A stretch of 28,698 bases of DNA, taken from NCBI GenBank assembly GCA_002424295.1, contig DIQY01000083.1, positions 2,885 through 31,582 of the forward strand, in the 5' to 3' direction. Below are positions 8,602 through 15,787 of the stretch, piece by piece. Made by a program: the position numbers and the translations under genes. How positions within the stretch are numbered: the stretch's first letter is position 1; every line of letters starts with the position of its first letter. This stretch comes from Ruminococcaceae bacterium UBA5450. Its GTDB lineage: Bacteria > Bacillota > Clostridia > Oscillospirales > Acutalibacteraceae. The notes beneath the pieces were generated by a model. That model was not told where the DNA came from and did no database searches. It saw only the letters and a list, made by a program, of their open reading frames with translations.

Positions 8602-8626
8602 AATGCTTTCAAACAGATTTAAAAAA

Positions 8627-9439
8627 TCAGCCTTTGTACATTGTATCAGAGCCGAACCAGTTGGTTGCAATCTTTGCAGCGGTTCCATCGCTGATCGTCT
8701 CGTCGAGTGCTTTCTGAATTTCTTCCATGAGAGCTTCGTTTCCTTTTTTTACAGCAATTCCATAAAGCTCATTTGCAAGAGAATCATCGAGAATGACGAA
8801 AGGATACTGATCGGCTTGCTTGGCAAGATAATAATTGGCAACTACAGAATCCATAATGGCGGCGTCCGCGCGTCCGGTAGAAATTTCATTGAGACAAAGA
8901 ACATTATCTTTGAGCTCCGTTACATTCGCGGTAATACCGGCATCTTTCCAAGCATCAACTGCCGTGGATTCCTTCTGCATGACAACATTTTTGCCATTGA
9001 GATCTGCTTTACTTTTGATATCGGAACCTTTCTTGACGATAATCACCTGTTTGTTTTCCATATAAGGCTTTGAGAAGCACATCTTTTCTTTGCGCTCGTC
9101 GGTAATGGTCAGACCATTCCAAAGCAAGTCCACTTTTCCGGTATCGAGTTCTGCTTCTTTGGAACTCCAGTCGATGGGCTGGATCACAAGCTTTTTGCCC
9201 ATCTTATCTTCAATGACCGCTTTTGCAAGATCAATATCGAAACCGACGACATTGTCTCCGTCTTTAAATCCCATTGGTGCAAAATTGACATCGCAGCCTA
9301 AGATTAAGGTATCTTTGCTTGCTGTAGAAGCAGCGGCAGAAGAAGCAGCCGTTGACGCAGAACTGTTGGAACTACTGCCGCAAGCGGACAACGCCATTAC
9401 AGTGGCGGCCGCAAGTACCAGAGAAAGTATCTTTTTCAT
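8627..9439 (-). CDS. Polar amino-acid ABC transporter substrate-binding lipoprotein
   Basis: The 270-residue protein has lipobox ALSAC (Cys20) and a Ser/Ala-rich linker. It is followed by a family 3 solute-binding domain: DVNFAPMGFKDGDNVVGFDI, then DWSSKEAELDTGKVDLLWNG and ITDERKEKMCFSKPYM. GFDIDLAKAV and the SKPYM region are standard for glutamine, arginine and cystine binding proteins. The start at 9439 is chosen because AGGAGG sits 9 bases upstream and MKKILSLVLAAATV is a typical signal peptide. The frame is open to 9475 without a ribosome site. It is the first gene of the operon, behind a promoter with a 14-bp palindrome at its start site. Confidence 0.92.
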   Translation of the reverse strand: MKKILSLVLAAATVMALSACGSSSNSSASTAASSAAASTASKDTLILGCDVNFAPMGFKDGDNVVGFDIDLAKAVIEDKMGKKLVIQPIDWSSKEAELDTGKVDLLWNGLTITDERKEKMCFSKPYMENKQVIIVKKGSDIKSKADLNGKNVVMQKESTAVDAWKDAGITANVTELKDNVLCLNEISTGRADAAIMDSVVANYYLAKQADQYPFVILDDSLANELYGIAVKKGNEALMEEIQKALDETISDGTAAKIATNWFGSDTMYKG

Positions 9440-9503
9440 TTTGTAAATCCTCCTAAATTCCTTAACTGAAAACATTCAGCAATTCACTTTTTTGCTTTAT
9501 CAT

Positions 9504-9517
9504 GCTATCATGATAGC
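9504..9517. promoter_or_regulatory. Candidate operator: perfect 14-bp palindrome GCTATCATGATAGC
   Basis: The palindrome begins about 6 bases downstream of the predicted start of transcription for the amino-acid ABC operon. An extra ATCATG half-like copy lies beside it (9499-9504). The position fits a repressor site, possibly for an amino-acid-responsive regulator. The regulator is not identified. Confidence 0.5.
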
Positions 9518-9529
9518 TGTCTAAAACTT

Positions 9530-9558
9530 ATTATATCGAACTTTTCTTGATTTGGGAA
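9530..9558 (-). promoter_or_regulatory. Promoter of the amino-acid ABC operon
   Basis: On the minus strand TATAAT (9530-9535) lies 17 bases after a weak -35 TTCCCA (9553-9558). The -10 box is consensus and the -35 matches at three positions. Confidence 0.6.
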
Positions 9559-9636
9559 GAGAAAAAGAAAGATTTTTTCGAAAGAATCGTTTTTTATAGC
9601 ATTTTTGGAGGATTCGTTTGAGAATTTGTGTTTCTC

Positions 9637-9665
9637 TTGAAAAAATTCATGAACAATGCGATAAT
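9637..9665 (+). promoter_or_regulatory. Promoter of deoB
   Basis: TTGAAA (9637-9642), a 17-base spacer and GATAAT (9660-9665) lie 39 bases before the deoB start. AAGGAGG at 9690-9696 is the ribosome site. Confidence 0.75.
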
Positions 9666-9704
9666 TAAAGGAAAAGAAAAAATATTCAGAAGGAGGAACC
9701 CAAA

Positions 9705-10859
9705 ATGAGGGCAATCTGGATTGTTCTAGATAGTTTTGGAGCGGGTTCTTTGCCGGACGCTGCAGATTATGGAGATGAAGGGGCTAATACGCTTTTGCAC
9801 ATTGCGCAGAATGCAAACCCTTTTTCTTTGCCCAATCTTGAAAAAATGGGACTGGGAAAGTTTTTTCCGACCCCTCATCTGAGAAGTGACCTGCCGGCAG
9901 ATGGCGCTTTTGGCAGAGCCAAAGAGCAGTCTGCCGGAAAGGACACCACAGCGGGGCATTGGGAAATGGCCGGTGTGATTACAAAACAGAAGTTTCCGAC
10001 TTTCCCAAACGGTTTTCCAAGCGATTTTATCGAAGCGTTTGAGAAAGCCTGCGGGCGCGGCATCTTAGGGAATAAGGCGGATTCTGGTACGGCCATCATT
10101 GAAGAACTGGGAACTGAGCAGTTAAAAACCGGAAAACTGATCGTCTATACTTCTGCGGATAGCGTTTTGCAGATTGCAGCACACGAAAAAGTGATTCCGC
10201 TTTCGGAATTATATTCTATCTGTAAAATTGCGCGTGAGATGATGCAGGGGCCGCTCGGTGTCGGAAGAATTATTGCGCGCCCATTTATCGGGGAGCCGGG
10301 ACATTTTGTGAGAACTTCCGACCGCCGGGATTTTTCTTTGGAGCCAATGGGGATAACGGTGCCCGATCTTGTGAAAAAGGCAGGGCTGCCCAGTATTGCG
10401 GTTGGAAAGATTTCCGATATTTTTGCGGGGCGCGGTTTTACCGAGAGTGTTCATACGGTTGATAATGCAGATGGAATCGAAAAAACGCTGCAGATGATGG
10501 GACGCTATGAGGAAGGGTTGATTTACACCAATCTTGTGGACTACGATATGAAATATGGCCATCGCCGCGATGTGCAGGGATATGCAGATGCGCTGATGGC
10601 ATTTGATCATCGTTTGCCCGAAATTCGCGCGAAAATGAATGACCATGACATCCTGATCATCACTGCAGATCACGGATGTGATCCAACGTGGAAGGGAACC
10701 GACCACACGAGAGAATATATTCCGATTCTGGCAGTGGGCGCGTCTGTACCTGCAAATACAGATCTTGGCATTCGGGAAACTTATGCGGATATCGGCGCGA
10801 CTGTCGCAAGATTCTTGAGATGCGGATCACTGTTAGCAGGAACTTCGTTTCTTAAATAA
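9705..10859 (+). CDS. deoB: Phosphopentomutase
   Basis: This 384-residue enzyme interconverts (deoxy)ribose-1-phosphate and (deoxy)ribose-5-phosphate in nucleoside breakdown. The alkaline-phosphatase-like fold is shown by the first metal motif VLDSFGAG (D9), the phospho-accepting threonine in GKDTTAGHWEM (T81 by comparison with Bacillus DeoB), and the C-terminal metal site ITADHGCDPTWKGTDHTREY. Length and motif order are normal. It has its own promoter and a terminator that starts within its stop codon. It takes the ribose-1-phosphate released by the nucleoside phosphorylase encoded 3 kb downstream, so the two genes fit one nucleoside-salvage function although they are separated by two unrelated genes. 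Confidence 0.96.
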   Translation: MRAIWIVLDSFGAGSLPDAADYGDEGANTLLHIAQNANPFSLPNLEKMGLGKFFPTPHLRSDLPADGAFGRAKEQSAGKDTTAGHWEMAGVITKQKFPTFPNGFPSDFIEAFEKACGRGILGNKADSGTAIIEELGTEQLKTGKLIVYTSADSVLQIAAHEKVIPLSELYSICKIAREMMQGPLGVGRIIARPFIGEPGHFVRTSDRRDFSLEPMGITVPDLVKKAGLPSIAVGKISDIFAGRGFTESVHTVDNADGIEKTLQMMGRYEEGLIYTNLVDYDMKYGHRRDVQGYADALMAFDHRLPEIRAKMNDHDILIITADHGCDPTWKGTDHTREYIPILAVGASVPANTDLGIRETYADIGATVARFLRCGSLLAGTSFLK

Positions 10860-10912
10860 GGAAGAAAAAATCCCGCTGATTATTTTAAAAGCGGGACTTC
10901 CTTATTTTTTAA
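10855..10912. terminator. Compound bidirectional terminator of deoB and the C39-like gene
   Basis: The inner stem is TCCCGCT/AGCGGGA (10871-10877, 10890-10896) and the outer stem is AATAAGGAAG/CTTCCTTATT (10855-10864, 10897-10906). A run of A bases sits between them on the left. On the minus strand the inner stem is followed by TTTTTT, which is ideal for the gene ending at 10909. On the plus strand the outer stem is followed by TTTT. Confidence 0.85.
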
Positions 10913-11616
10913 AGGGAGTAAGACATGATATTTCCACACCAAAATCCGCTGTAACGGCGATTGTATTGCAAAAATTCCTCAAGACAAAAATATCCTTCTT
11001 TTCCCCACGAAGCGGCATGCAGAAAATGTCCCTTTGGAGAGACGATTTGATCGCCGAGGAATAACAGATAGTGGGAACAAAGCCGATCGAAGGGGATAAA
11101 ATCACCATTTTTAAAGGAATAAAATGGGATGGAGTGCCCCGCAAACGGATTGGGAAAATTCTGGCCAATTCCAACAATAGCAGGGAGGCCTTCTTTAAGG
11201 AGCCTTTCGAGTGCCTTTAAAAGAGCAGTTTGTGAGGTTTCCCAATGTGTGTGAAGAAGGAGATTGTAATTTTCAGCATAGTGATTGATTGCATGAGAAA
11301 GCATGTAGCTTTGAACACCAATTTTTGGGAAAACGGGAAGATAAATCCGATACAGCAGCAGTAAAAAAGAGAGATACTCTTTTTCTTCAATCTTATCATT
11401 TTTAATAAAAGAAACTTTTTCGGTAAGAGGGGTCTCCGGCAAAAGGCTGTTCTTGGTCAGTAACAGGAGAAAGTCTCCCATAGAAACAAGTCCACAGCCT
11501 GACTTGCTGAGGATGTCAGCCCGCCTTTGAGAGATAAGGGGGGAGCTTTTGAGCCAGGCTTGGTTTCCAAAAAAAGAAAAAGAACCATCTTTGCGGTGGA
11601 TTCGTATCATATTCAT
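10909..11616 (-). CDS. Uncharacterised protein with C39/papain-like peptidase signature
   Basis: No family name could be given with certainty for this 235-residue protein. Two motifs suggest a papain-like cysteine peptidase fold of the C39 kind. SGCGLVSMGDFLLL has Cys41 followed by a hydrophobic helix. SHYLLFLGDQIVSPKGHFLHAASWG has His182 in a beta strand and a later SWG motif, as in C39-like proteins that read HYV...G...SSWG. There is no signal peptide, no membrane segment and no attached ABC transporter, so it is not a bacteriocin exporter. A single-gene unit, it starts at ATG 11616 with AAGGAG 9 bases upstream, divergent from the MATE gene by 53 bases. It could process a peptide or be a catalytically silent relative. 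The catalytic call is inference. Confidence 0.55.
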   Translation of the reverse strand: MNMIRIHRKDGSFSFFGNQAWLKSSPLISQRRADILSKSGCGLVSMGDFLLLLTKNSLLPETPLTEKVSFIKNDKIEEKEYLSFLLLLYRIYLPVFPKIGVQSYMLSHAINHYAENYNLLLHTHWETSQTALLKALERLLKEGLPAIVGIGQNFPNPFAGHSIPFYSFKNGDFIPFDRLCSHYLLFLGDQIVSPKGHFLHAASWGKEGYFCLEEFLQYNRRYSGFWCGNIMSYSL

Positions 11617-11669
11617 GGGAAAAAACTCCTTTCAATTGGAGAACGAACGAGATAACGGAGGGTATACAG

Positions 11670-13055
11670 ATGGGGGTACAAGCAGGAACACAGGAAGAAA
11701 AGTTTGATCGAATGACAAAGTCGCCGGTAGACCGCTTAATCTGCAAATTAGCGGTACCGACGATTTGCAGTATGTTGGTTACAAGTGTCTATAATATGGC
11801 CGATACCTATTTTGTTGGGCAAATTGGAACCAGTGCAACGGGAGCTGTCGGAGTCGCATTTTCAATGATGGCGATCATTCAGGCACTGGGATTTTTCTTT
11901 GGACAGGGTTCGGGCAGTTATATTTCCAGGAGGCTTGGGGCAAAAGATCTTGACGATGCGTCTAAAATGGTGACGACCGGCGTCTTTTCCGCAGCGATCT
12001 GCGGAGCAATTGTCGGGACATTAGGGCTCATCTTTTTAAAACCGCTTGCATGGGCGCTTGGCTCTACCCAAACGATTCTTCCGTATGCCTGCGAGTATTT
12101 GAAGTATATTTTGATTGGTACACCGTGGATGGTAGCTTCTCTTACCTTAAATAATCAGCTGCGCTTTCAAGGACGCGCACTTTATTCCATGATCGGGATC
12201 ATGACCGGCGGAATTCTAAATGTGGGGCTTGATCCGCTTTGTATTTTTGTATTCCATATGGGAATCGGAGGAGCGGGTTTTGCAACGATGCTGAGTCAGG
12301 CAGTCAGCTGCGCACTTCTTGTAGCAGGAACTTTTCAGAAGGGAAATCTGCGGATTCATTTCCGTAATTTTACCCCCAATACCAAGTATCTAAAGGGCAT
12401 TTTTCAGGGCGGATTTCCGTCTCTCTGCCGCCAAAGCCTTGCAAGTGTTGCAACGATCTGCCTTAATTTTGCAGCCGGTGCCTATGGGGATGCAGCAATC
12501 GCTGCCATGTCGATTGTCATGCGTATTTCAAACTTTGCCGGTTCGGCCGTTATTGGTTTCGGGCAGGGATTTCAGCCGGTTTGCGGATTCAATTATGGTG
12601 CAAGAAAATTTGACAGAGTTTTAAAAGGCTTTTGGTTCTGTGTACGGATTGGCACCGTTGTCATGCTTGGGCTCAGTGTTTTGGCTTTCATTTTTGCGCC
12701 GCAGATCGTGATGCTGTTTCGAAGAGATGATCCGCAGGTTATTGAAATTGGAGCGTTGGCCCTTCGGTCGCAATGTGTTGCCTTGCCGCTGCTTGCATGG
12801 ATTTCTTTGGGAAATATGATGCAGCAGGTTATCGGGCAGTCTGTGCGTGCAACAATTATGGCACTTGCCCGTCAGGGATTGTTTTTCCTTCCACTTCTGG
12901 CAATTCTGGTGCCGAATTTTGGCCTTTTTGGAATCCAAATTTGTCAACCGGCTTCCGACTTTTGTACAGCATTGCTGGCAATTCCGGTCTGTGGGAAGAC
13001 AATCAAAGAATTAAAATTGGGTACAATTATCGAGCCATCAAAAAAAGCGGGCTGA
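11670..13055 (+). CDS. MATE-family efflux transporter
   Basis: The 461-residue protein has about twelve hydrophobic segments in two repeats, typical of MATE exporters related to MepA/NorM. The N-terminal signature is SPVDRLICKLAVPTICSMLV, followed by YNMADTYFVGQIGTSATGAV. The second-half counterpart is GFGQGFQPVCGFNYGARKFD near residues 289-308. It should exchange Na+ or H+ for organic cations or drugs at the cell membrane. The start at 11670 follows GGAGGG. The C-terminus meets the class II aldolase gene tail to tail with 6 bases between them and no clear terminator, so transcripts may overlap. The substrate is unknown. Confidence 0.93.
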   Translation: MGVQAGTQEEKFDRMTKSPVDRLICKLAVPTICSMLVTSVYNMADTYFVGQIGTSATGAVGVAFSMMAIIQALGFFFGQGSGSYISRRLGAKDLDDASKMVTTGVFSAAICGAIVGTLGLIFLKPLAWALGSTQTILPYACEYLKYILIGTPWMVASLTLNNQLRFQGRALYSMIGIMTGGILNVGLDPLCIFVFHMGIGGAGFATMLSQAVSCALLVAGTFQKGNLRIHFRNFTPNTKYLKGIFQGGFPSLCRQSLASVATICLNFAAGAYGDAAIAAMSIVMRISNFAGSAVIGFGQGFQPVCGFNYGARKFDRVLKGFWFCVRIGTVVMLGLSVLAFIFAPQIVMLFRRDDPQVIEIGALALRSQCVALPLLAWISLGNMMQQVIGQSVRATIMALARQGLFFLPLLAILVPNFGLFGIQICQPASDFCTALLAIPVCGKTIKELKLGTIIEPSKKAG

Positions 13056-13061
13056 AAATTT

Positions 13062-13712
13062 TTACTTTTGCTGTCCGTAATTGTAAAGTGCAAAATGGCG
13101 CATCGCAGCAACATCTTTTGGGTCGAGGGAATCAGGCATTTTTCCGATTGCACGGATACGCCAATAGATTTCAGCTGTCATTTCAAGAACTTTGGCTGCT
13201 TTGAATGCTTCTTTTTGTGTGCGGCCAATGCAGACTGCACCGTGCGATTTTAGAAGGCAGGCGTTTTCTCCGTGAGAGAGCGCGTTTGTGCAGGCTTTAG
13301 CGAGTTCTTTACTTCCTGGCAGCGCATAGGGACATACTTTTACCGGGGCACTGAGCGACTGTGCGGCTTCATCAAGAAAAAGCGGAATTTGTTCTCCAAT
13401 ACAGGAAAAAATCGTCGAATAGATTGGGTGCGTGTGAATAATCGCATTAATTTCTGGGCGGGTACGATAAACTGCAATATGCAGATCCTTTTCGACGGAA
13501 GGGGTTCTGGTTCCAGAAGAGATGCTGCCATCGGGAAAAAGTACAACAATATCTTCTTCCGTACAGATTTCATAGTCCATCCCGCTTGGAGTTAAATAAA
13601 TAAGTCCGCTTTCCGGATCACGCAGACTCAAATTTCCCCATGTTTCCACTGTTAATCCGGAATGAAGGAGTGTTTTTCCGCCTTCAATTAACGCTTTTCG
13701 GTAAGAATACAT
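13062..13712 (-). CDS. Class II aldolase (FucA/Ald2-like), candidate 5-deoxyribulose-/methylthioribulose-1-phosphate aldolase
   Basis: This 216-residue zinc aldolase resembles L-fuculose-1-phosphate aldolase. The zinc ligands are H93 and H95 (IIHTHP) and H157 (SHGAV). The catalytic acid is E74 (PSVEKDLH). Phosphate-binding features GNLSLR, TPSG and SGTRTPS are all present. Family members cleave ketose-1-phosphates to DHAP plus an aldehyde. No fucose or rhamnose gene is nearby. The neighbour across a 128-base divergent promoter region is a PNP-MtnA-deaminase operon whose product would be a 5-deoxy- or 5-methylthio-ribulose-1-phosphate. The proposed role is therefore the aldolase step of the DHAP shunt for MTA and 5'-deoxyadenosine. 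Family is seen directly; substrate is inferred. The ribosome site AAGAAGG lies 7 bases from ATG. Confidence 0.85.
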   Translation of the reverse strand: MYSYRKALIEGGKTLLHSGLTVETWGNLSLRDPESGLIYLTPSGMDYEICTEEDIVVLFPDGSISSGTRTPSVEKDLHIAVYRTRPEINAIIHTHPIYSTIFSCIGEQIPLFLDEAAQSLSAPVKVCPYALPGSKELAKACTNALSHGENACLLKSHGAVCIGRTQKEAFKAAKVLEMTAEIYWRIRAIGKMPDSLDPKDVAAMRHFALYNYGQQK

Positions 13713-13750
13713 GATAAAACCTTCTTTTTCATGATAAACTCTTTTTTATC

Positions 13751-13779
13751 AGTATAAAAAATTTGCTTGCAAAAAACAA
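13751..13779 (-). promoter_or_regulatory. Promoter of the class II aldolase gene
   Basis: On the minus strand TTGTTT (13774-13779), a 17-base spacer and TATACT (13751-13756) lie 39 bases before the aldolase start. The plus-strand promoter for the PNP operon in the same gap is not clear. The best -10 is TATATT near 13811. Confidence 0.6.
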
Positions 13780-13840
13780 GGACAAGAGAGAAAATTTGGG
13801 AAAAAGTCTTATATTTTGCGGGAAAGGATGAATTTTTGTA

Positions 13841-14680
13841 ATGACTGTTTCTGAAAAATTGGAACGCTGTTTTCAAAGTGTAAAGGATAAAATTCCGTTT
13901 ATTCCGAAAGTAGCTCTGATTCTTGGTTCCGGATTAGGTGATTACGGAGACTATGTAAAAGTGGAGGGAACGATCGACTACCATGAGATCGAGGGGTTCC
14001 CGGTTTCTACCGTTCCCGGACATAAAGGGCGGTTCTTATTTGCCCATATTGGAAAAGTCCCCGTCGTGATGATGCAGGGAAGAGTCCATTATTATGAAGG
14101 ATATTCTATGCAGGACGTAGTGCTGCCGACGCGCCTGATGAGAAGACTCGGTGCGGAAATCCTGTTTTTGACGAATGCTGCGGGCAGCGTGAATCCGGAC
14201 TTTTGTGCGGGTGATTTTATGCTGATTAAAGATCAGATTTCGGATTTTGTGCCGTCTCCGCTGATTGGGAAAAATCCGGACGAGCTAGGTCCCCGTTTTC
14301 CCGATATGAGCGAAATTTATGACCGGGATTTACAGGAACTCCTGAAAAAAGAAGCCGAAGATCTTGAAATTTCGCTTCGGGAAGGAACCTATCTTCAGTT
14401 TACCGGCCCCAATTTTGAAAGCCCTGCTGAGGTTCGTATGGCACATGTTTTGGGTGCGGATGCGGTTGGAATGAGTACCGCTTGTGAGGCAGTTGCTGCC
14501 AATCATATGGGAATGAAAATCTGTGGGATTTCGTTTATCTCGAATCTTGGGTGCGGAATCGGAAACCATCCGCTTTCCCATCAAGAAGTGGGAGAGGCCG
14601 CTAAAATTGCGGCGCCTCGGTTTCGAAAATTGGTAACGGCCGGGATTACTGCTATGGGAGAGACTGTTTTGCAGAAATAA
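13841..14680 (+). CDS. Purine-nucleoside phosphorylase, trimeric 6-oxopurine type
   Basis: This 279-residue protein is a member of the PNP/MTAP family that splits purine nucleosides with phosphate. Phosphate-site residues match human PNP: S30 (LGSGLG), H61 (GHKGRF), R81 and H83 (GRVHYYEG) and S212 (GMSTACE). The base site has E193 (GPNFESPAE) and N235 (ISNLGCG). An Asn at the second position marks 6-oxopurines such as hypoxanthine and guanine, whereas adenine-specific MTA phosphorylases have Asp. H248 corresponds to the residue that binds the ribose 5'-OH in human PNP, which argues for ordinary inosine/guanosine but does not exclude 5'-modified substrates. It is the first gene of an operon with mtnA and a deaminase. 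The ribosome site GGGAAAGGA is rather far (12 bases) from ATG. Confidence 0.92.
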   Translation: MTVSEKLERCFQSVKDKIPFIPKVALILGSGLGDYGDYVKVEGTIDYHEIEGFPVSTVPGHKGRFLFAHIGKVPVVMMQGRVHYYEGYSMQDVVLPTRLMRRLGAEILFLTNAAGSVNPDFCAGDFMLIKDQISDFVPSPLIGKNPDELGPRFPDMSEIYDRDLQELLKKEAEDLEISLREGTYLQFTGPNFESPAEVRMAHVLGADAVGMSTACEAVAANHMGMKICGISFISNLGCGIGNHPLSHQEVGEAAKIAAPRFRKLVTAGITAMGETVLQK

Positions 14681-14694
14681 TGGGAGGAGAAAAA

Positions 14695-15774
14695 ATGAAA
14701 GTTCAGTATCCGGAAAATGTTGCGCTGAATGAATCGGAAACGGCAGTGGTGATCTTAGATCAGAGCGTTTTGCCCAATGAGACTCGCTTTTTAACGCTTT
14801 CAACGCCGGAATCGTGCTATGAGGCAATCCAAAAGCTTCGTGTTCGGGGGGCTCCGGCGATCGGGATTTTTGCAGGATATGCACTCTATGTCCTTTCTAA
14901 GACAATCCGCGCAGATTTCTTTCCTGCATTTTATCAAAAGCTTTGTGAAATTGGTTCCTATCTTAATTCTTCGCGGCCAACAGCGGTTAACCTAAGCTGG
15001 GCAATCAAGCGAATGGAAAAGGCTGCAGAAAAGAATCAAGAAAAATCGATTTCTGAAATCATTTCCATATTAGGGAAAGAAGCACATGCCGTTCAGCAGG
15101 AAGATATCGATATGTGCCGTTCCATCTCGGAATATGGGCTTTCACTTTTTAAAGAGGGAGACGGCCTCCTGACCCATTGTAATGCGGGGCCCCTGGCAAC
15201 TTCTCTTTATGGAACGGCGTTGGGACCGATGCTCCTTGCAAAAGAGAGGGGCAGGAATTTTCGTGTCTTTTCAGACGAAACAAGACCTCTTTTACAGGGA
15301 GCCCGGCTCACGAGTTACGAACTGCAGAAAGCGGGCATTGATGTAACGCTGATCTGTGATAATATGGCTTCTCTGGTGATGAAAAATGGTTGGGTAAACG
15401 CTTGCTTTGTCGGTTGTGACCGAGTTGCAGCAAATGGGGATACCGCCAATAAAATTGGAACAAGCGGAGTGGCAATTCTTGCAAAGCATTATGGGATTCC
15501 TTTTTATGTGCTTGGGCCTACTTCTACGGTCGATCTTTCCTGCAAGAGCGGAGACGATATTCGGATTGAACTGCGCCATCCGGAGGAAATCCGTGAAAAG
15601 TGGTATCGGGAACCGATGGCGCCGGAGCATGTAAAATGCTATAACCCAGCGTTTGATGTGACGGACCATACGCTGATTACTGCGATTGTAACGGAAAGCG
15701 GAATTTGCCGTTCGCCTTTTACAGAGAGTTTAAAAAAAGCATGTCAAGCTTCTAAATATCAATCTGCAAGATAA
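14695..15774 (+). CDS. mtnA: S-methyl-5-thioribose-1-phosphate isomerase
   Basis: The 359-residue protein belongs to the eIF2B-like sugar-phosphate isomerases. It turns 5-methylthioribose-1-phosphate into methylthioribulose-1-phosphate. Relatives also act on 5-deoxyribose-1-phosphate. Conserved parts are RVRGAPAIGI near residue 50, catalytic Cys162 in LLTHCNAGPLAT, DETRPLLQGARLT near 194 and catalytic Asp242 in GCDRVAANGDTANKIGT. The usual family text has Ala where this protein has Pro after NAG, a small difference near the active Cys. The start is placed at 14695, because GGGAGGA lies just before it. An ATG at 14680, overlapping the PNP stop, would put that ribosome site inside the gene. It is followed by the deaminase gene after 13 bases. 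Confidence 0.93.
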   Translation: MKVQYPENVALNESETAVVILDQSVLPNETRFLTLSTPESCYEAIQKLRVRGAPAIGIFAGYALYVLSKTIRADFFPAFYQKLCEIGSYLNSSRPTAVNLSWAIKRMEKAAEKNQEKSISEIISILGKEAHAVQQEDIDMCRSISEYGLSLFKEGDGLLTHCNAGPLATSLYGTALGPMLLAKERGRNFRVFSDETRPLLQGARLTSYELQKAGIDVTLICDNMASLVMKNGWVNACFVGCDRVAANGDTANKIGTSGVAILAKHYGIPFYVLGPTSTVDLSCKSGDDIRIELRHPEEIREKWYREPMAPEHVKCYNPAFDVTDHTLITAIVTESGICRSPFTESLKKACQASKYQSAR

Positions 15775-15787
15775 GGAGGAAATCTCT

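Noticed and set aside
13713..13840. SAM or S-box riboswitch controlling the salvage genes
   Set aside because: The gap is only 128 bases and AT-rich, without the conserved helices.
14680..14694. Earlier mtnA start overlapping the PNP stop
   Set aside because: It would place the GGGAGGA ribosome site inside the gene; 14695 has ideal spacing.
14330..14884. 184-residue minus-strand frame opposite PNP and mtnA
   Set aside because: It is antisense to two well-identified enzymes and has no family features.
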